8,369 nt of DNA from Methanothrix sp. (GTDB taxonomy: Archaea > Halobacteriota > Methanosarcinia > Methanotrichales > Methanotrichaceae), in contig JALNZQ010000110.1 of NCBI GenBank assembly GCA_023229165.1, positions 1 to 8,369 on the forward strand, given 5' to 3'. How positions within the stretch are numbered: position 1 is the first letter of the stretch; every line of letters starts with the position of its first letter. The notes beneath the pieces were generated by a model. The model did no database searches. It was not told the DNA's origin and saw only the letters and a list, made by a program, of their open reading frames with translations. Positions 5,952 to 8,369 of this stretch are shown piece by piece. Both the position numbers and the translations under genes were made by a program.

Positions 5952-6935
5952 TTATTGATAATGATCTTTATTTTGATTACAGTGCGTTCTGACAAAATTT
6001 ACCCATCTCTCATACCAATACCACGTATTTGCTACCACAACACCATACCCTTTGCCTGGGTTCTTTGCGTCTTCATTCTTCCACAATTGCGTATGGTGGT
6101 GTAAATTAAATTTTTTAAATCCTTCATCGTTCATTAATTTTTTAATTTGCTTTGCCAAATATTTGGGCTTTTCAGTCTCCTTGGTAATAATATATTGTGC
6201 ATTTACACTCTCGGCTAGAGGAGAATCAGCTCTTACAAATTCAATAACTCGATCTGCTTGTCCTTTTGTATTTGCTGTTTTTGCAACAAAGAGTACCCTG
6301 TATGCATATTTAGGACTATTATACTCTTGCTCGGTTAATTGACCATCAAAACCGTCTATATACCTCTGGATATGAGCCGGCAAATCATTTCGATCGGACA
6401 AGAGAGAGAGTTGTTCGTCAGATATCGACGAAAATTGCAGACTAAACGATAGATGCCTATCGACACCGTACAGATCACCAAAAAATTGTTTAATATATTG
6501 ATTATAATTTAGACAGCATGCTTGAAATCTTGCACTAAGATAATCATCAATTTGTGTTGTCATCTGATGTTCTATCTCGTGGCGGAGACCGATTAAAAAC
6601 CTCAGATTATTAGCCGTATCTTTGTCAACAGGGCACTTATCCTCATTTAGGCATCTCTCAAGTTCCCAATATTTAGTGGCTCCTCGTTTTGTTTTGTCGT
6701 ATTTCTTGCGACCGTTTTTCTCTTCGAAATACCTGTAATCAATTTTATTATTACGATAATACGCATGTAGTAGATATGTCCAAGCTATAATTATTAAAAC
6801 TATATATGTTTCTGATTTAAACATTATGTTGGGATTATTAAATATTTGGACGGCAGCCAAGGCTGATTCACGGGATTTTTTAATAAGTTCTGTTTTTATT
6901 GAGCCAATACGCCGGATGCGTCTATTTCCTGTCAT
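5952..6935 (-). CDS. DUF3644 protein with HEPN-like R-x4-H motif
   Basis: 327 residues. The N-terminal domain (about 20-155) matches the DUF3644 pattern: SRESALAAVQIFNNP, then SETYIVLIIIAWTYLLHAYY, a hydrophobic helix that I read as buried rather than membrane-spanning. GLRHEIEHQM at 117-126 contains Arg118 and His123 in the R-x4-H spacing of HEPN ribonucleases. The C-terminal part (about 215-327) is a separate, aromatic-rich domain (FNLHHHTQLWK, TWYWYERW) that I cannot name. Genes of this kind often sit inside type I restriction loci between hsdS and hsdR, exactly as here: its ATG overlaps the hsdS stop (ATGA), and hsdR starts 21 bases after its end. The gene is visibly more AT-rich than all neighbours, suggesting separate acquisition. 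Frame and length appear intact. RNase activity is an inference from the motif only. Confidence 0.75.
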   Translation of the reverse strand: MTGNRRIRRIGSIKTELIKKSRESALAAVQIFNNPNIMFKSETYIVLIIIAWTYLLHAYYRNNKIDYRYFEEKNGRKKYDKTKRGATKYWELERCLNEDKCPVDKDTANNLRFLIGLRHEIEHQMTTQIDDYLSARFQACCLNYNQYIKQFFGDLYGVDRHLSFSLQFSSISDEQLSLLSDRNDLPAHIQRYIDGFDGQLTEQEYNSPKYAYRVLFVAKTANTKGQADRVIEFVRADSPLAESVNAQYIITKETEKPKYLAKQIKKLMNDEGFKKFNLHHHTQLWKNEDAKNPGKGYGVVVANTWYWYERWVNFVRTHCNQNKDHYQ

Positions 6936-7018
6936 AATCGTTCTTCTGCAACTTTAGTTCGAACTTCGCCTGATAGAAGCTTAGGCAATAACTCATCACG
7001 TATGTCCGCAGGTGCCCG
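6932..7018 (-). pseudogene. hsdS: C-terminal remnant of type I specificity subunit HsdS
   Basis: The minus-strand frame ending at TGA 6934-6932 reads IRDELLPKLLSGEVR and then TKVAEERL. This is the standard HsdS C-terminus (LRDxLLPKLISGEIRV) found after the second target-recognition domain and coiled coil. Only about 25 codons are recognisable (from roughly 7006); upstream the frame continues into GC-rich sequence that does not resemble HsdS. No hsdM or recognition domain is present. Its stop codon overlaps the ATG of the DUF3644 gene, which proves the original gene order. Confidence 0.75.
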
Positions 7019-7210
7019 CCCCTCCGTCCGCGCGCGCACGGGCTTCAAGAAGACCCGCGCTCCTACCTGCATCTCTATAGGCCTCTCTCAATCTGGGAAA
7101 CCAGGACATTCCTCTCCATTCGTGTAGATATGTCACGGGCGGATACGCCAACACATCCTTCAAGGCTTTTAACCTTATCCAGAAAGGCAACATCTCAACC
7201 AGGTCTCCCC
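7019..7210 (-). other. Degraded coding stretch upstream of the hsdS remnant
   Basis: No single frame carries a convincing gene. On the minus strand one frame is open between stops from 7194 to 7075, with protein-like text (VAFLDKVKSLEGCVGVSARD, then STRMERNVLVSQIERGL). A second frame, entered near 7090, continues IEMQVGARVFLKP toward the hsdS remnant. A third, from GTG 7223, is open for 75 codons. The switch of plausible frames suggests a frameshifted fragment at the left edge of the deletion that removed hsdM and most of hsdS. I do not recognise the family. Confidence 0.3.
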
Positions 7211-8089
7211 TTACCGCTTCCACTTGATGCTATCGCCCTTTACCTTGATTATCCCGTTCTTCTCCAGCGATCTGGCCAGCTCCCCCGCCGCTCTGCTGCC
7301 ATCTATCTTCAACAGATCTCCTTTCTTCTCCATCTCAAATTCGCATCTCTCCCGGAAAGCTTCACTGTCCACTTTTCCCGGTGACGGCTCTTTCAGGTCG
7401 GAGATTAGCTTTCCCAAAAAGACAAGGCGCATATACTCCCGTTCATATTCGTCTTCAAACTCATCATCCAGCTCCTCAGCCAGGACGGCATAGAATTCAT
7501 CAACAAAAACCTGGGCTCTCGGCTCAACCGTGAAGACCGTGGTCGTCCTGGCCAGCTCGTTCTCTTCCATCTCATTCTCCTCGTCCGCCTCATCATCAAT
7601 GACGCGCAGGATAGGATCATCGAGTTTGCTGCCCACATCTTCCCCGATCTCGATATCATTTCTGTCTAAAACGGTATCGACGAAGGACTCAGCATAGTAC
7701 ATGTCCAGAAGATCCGCCTTTATGTCCGCAGAGGCGTTCATTTTCGCCTCTCGCTCTTCCTCTGGCATATCTGCTTTCAATATCTCAGCGAACCGATTTC
7801 GCTTTTCGTTTATCTGCGGGTCAAGCTCTCGATGAAACCTCTCGCCGAAGTCATCGGGGCCAGCCCCTTCCGCCAGAACCAAACGCATGGCGATTATGTA
7901 TCGCTCGTACCTTGCATAGTCCTTTTCCTCCAGTTTCCCTTTCAGCACACTCATGCGGCCCTCCATGTAATGCAGGAGTTCCAGTCGGCTGGCCGTGAAG
8001 GTTCTGATGTCCACCTTCATCCCCACTTCCTTGAGACGGTCGGCGATATCCCTGGCCTCGTCCTCGTAGTATTCTCCAAGCAAGAACAC
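7211..8089 (-). CDS. Acidic protein of unknown function, 5' end probably frameshifted
   Basis: A 292-residue soluble protein I do not recognise. It is strongly acidic, with a very acidic stretch at about 145-235 (DDEADEENEMEENELA, then ELDDEFEDEYEREY). The first 35 residues (FLLGEYYEDEARDIADRL, then KEVGMKVDIRTF) look like a start already inside a domain. The last ~45 residues (from EKKGDLLKIDGSRAAGELAR to IKWKR) resemble a winged-helix DNA-binding end. No signal peptide or membrane segment. The only start at the 5' edge is a GTG at 8089 without a ribosome site, while a well-signalled ATG in a neighbouring frame lies at 8162. Skipping one base near 8099 would join them into about 316 residues. 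It diverges from the ferredoxin gene at the window end; no functional link is evident. Confidence 0.7.
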   Translation of the reverse strand: MFLLGEYYEDEARDIADRLKEVGMKVDIRTFTASRLELLHYMEGRMSVLKGKLEEKDYARYERYIIAMRLVLAEGAGPDDFGERFHRELDPQINEKRNRFAEILKADMPEEEREAKMNASADIKADLLDMYYAESFVDTVLDRNDIEIGEDVGSKLDDPILRVIDDEADEENEMEENELARTTTVFTVEPRAQVFVDEFYAVLAEELDDEFEDEYEREYMRLVFLGKLISDLKEPSPGKVDSEAFRERCEFEMEKKGDLLKIDGSRAAGELARSLEKNGIIKVKGDSIKWKR

Positions 8090-8162
8090 GATAAAGGGAT
8101 ATTACTTTTCGGCTTAAAAAGTCTTTATCGAGCATCTTTGTTGCATAATCATAAGCATTCAT
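8090..8162 (-). pseudogene. Likely true 5' end of the acidic-protein gene, in another frame
   Basis: The minus strand has ATG at 8162 preceded by GAGG at 8172-8169, six bases away, and reads MNAYDYATKMLDKDFLSRK then VI to 8100. The next base, T at 8099, breaks the frame; without it translation continues PFIVFLLGEYYEDEA into the long frame below, and the join reads smoothly. This looks like a single-base frameshift, either a real mutation or a sequencing error. Nothing nearby resembles a clear programmed-slippage signal. Confidence 0.55.
8114..8120 (+). promoter_or_regulatory. TATA-like box for the ferredoxin gene
   Basis: TTAAAAA preceded by TTTTCGGC is a fair TATA/BRE candidate. It would place a transcript start near 8142, some 70 bases before the chosen ATG. 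It lies inside the first codons of the divergent gene, so the two promoters overlap if both are right. Confidence 0.35.
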
Positions 8163-8214
8163 GCAAAACCTCTTTATGCCATCTCCACCCATACCAACCG
8201 AGGCAGGGTGTCTG

Positions 8215-8369
8215 ATGAGAGAGGTATTGCTGGAATCCCGAGATGACAGGCAGCATGTCTATCTGCCCGAGAAGTGCATCGGCTGTGGATCATGCGTCCA
8301 GATCTGCCCCAAGGGGGTGCTTGTCATCGGCTCCGTGGGCGCTGTAGCCCGCGGGCTTATGGATAAAGA
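8215..8369 (+). CDS. 4Fe-4S polyferredoxin, N-terminal part (FwdF-like), cut by window end
   Basis: Fifty-one codons are visible. Residues 21-31 read CIGCGSCVQIC followed by P, the Cys-x2-Cys-x2-Cys-x3-Cys-Pro motif of a bacterial-type ferredoxin domain binding one [4Fe-4S] cluster. The following GSVGAVARGLMDK resembles the linker after the first cluster motif in the polyferredoxin subunit of formylmethanofuran dehydrogenase (FwdF/FmdF), which relays electrons in the first or last step of methanogenesis. Other multi-cluster ferredoxins are possible because only one motif is seen. GGTG at 8207-8210 is a weak ribosome site 4 bases before this ATG. In-frame ATGs at 8161 and 8176 have no such site, and 8161 overlaps the start codon of the divergent gene. 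Confidence 0.75.
   Translation, partial: MREVLLESRDDRQHVYLPEKCIGCGSCVQICPKGVLVIGSVGAVARGLMDK

Noticed and set aside
6996..7223. 75-codon minus-strand frame beginning at GTG 7223
   Set aside because: It overlaps the end of the previous gene, has no ribosome site or family motif, and its last part is GC-rich filler in the wrong frame relative to the hsdS remnant.
7851..8192. 113-codon minus-strand frame as a separate gene
   Set aside because: Only its beginning (from ATG 8162) looks real; past about 8100 it is the shifted frame of the acidic-protein gene.
1..8369. CRISPR array, tRNA or rRNA gene, complete insertion sequence
   Set aside because: I saw no regularly spaced direct repeats, no tRNA-like cloverleaf and no transposase motif.

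Overview
The window looks like chromosomal DNA of a methanogenic archaeon, most likely in or near the Methanosarcinales; a Methanothrix-like organism is a guess, not a demonstration. The reasons are a methanogen-style molybdopterin formate dehydrogenase catalytic subunit, a truncated polyferredoxin resembling the formylmethanofuran dehydrogenase F subunit, purine-rich Shine-Dalgarno sites, and TATA/BRE-like promoter boxes in place of bacterial -35/-10 pairs.

Left part (1-3846), metal and redox genes. modA (80-928, minus) encodes the binding protein of a molybdate/tungstate ABC transporter. Upstream of it in the same orientation is a short, clearly broken nifH-family remnant (1083-1225, minus), with a large internal deletion and a frameshift. 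A gene-free stretch of about 520 bases follows, containing several good stem-loops. Then comes an intact fdhA (1748-3787, plus), with four [4Fe-4S] cysteines and an active-site Cys in place of selenocysteine, and with no fdhB beside it. ModA would supply the metal that FdhA (and a nitrogenase, if there was one) needs, so the cluster is metabolically coherent although the genes diverge.

Middle part (3847-7018, all minus), a defence island on the scar of a type I restriction-modification locus. In transcription order it holds a C-terminal scrap of hsdS, an intact AT-rich DUF3644 gene with a HEPN-like R-x4-H motif, the first ~35 codons of hsdR, a RecF/SMC-like AAA ATPase, and a DUF4276 TOPRIM-like protein. 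The ATGA overlap of hsdS and DUF3644 and the 21-base gap to hsdR show the order hsdS-DUF3644-hsdR. The restriction and modification functions are gone, but DUF3644 survives. The ATPase-TOPRIM pair sits where the rest of hsdR should be and is probably a two-gene nuclease-type defence module. This is the most interesting part of the window.

Right part (7019-8369). A short degraded stretch is followed by an acidic protein of unknown function (7211-8089, minus). Its true 5' end, with ATG and Shine-Dalgarno, appears to lie in another frame at 8100-8162, so the gene is frameshifted or the read has a one-base error. Diverging from it, a 4Fe-4S polyferredoxin gene begins at 8215 and runs off the window.

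I saw no tRNA, rRNA, CRISPR array or complete insertion sequence.
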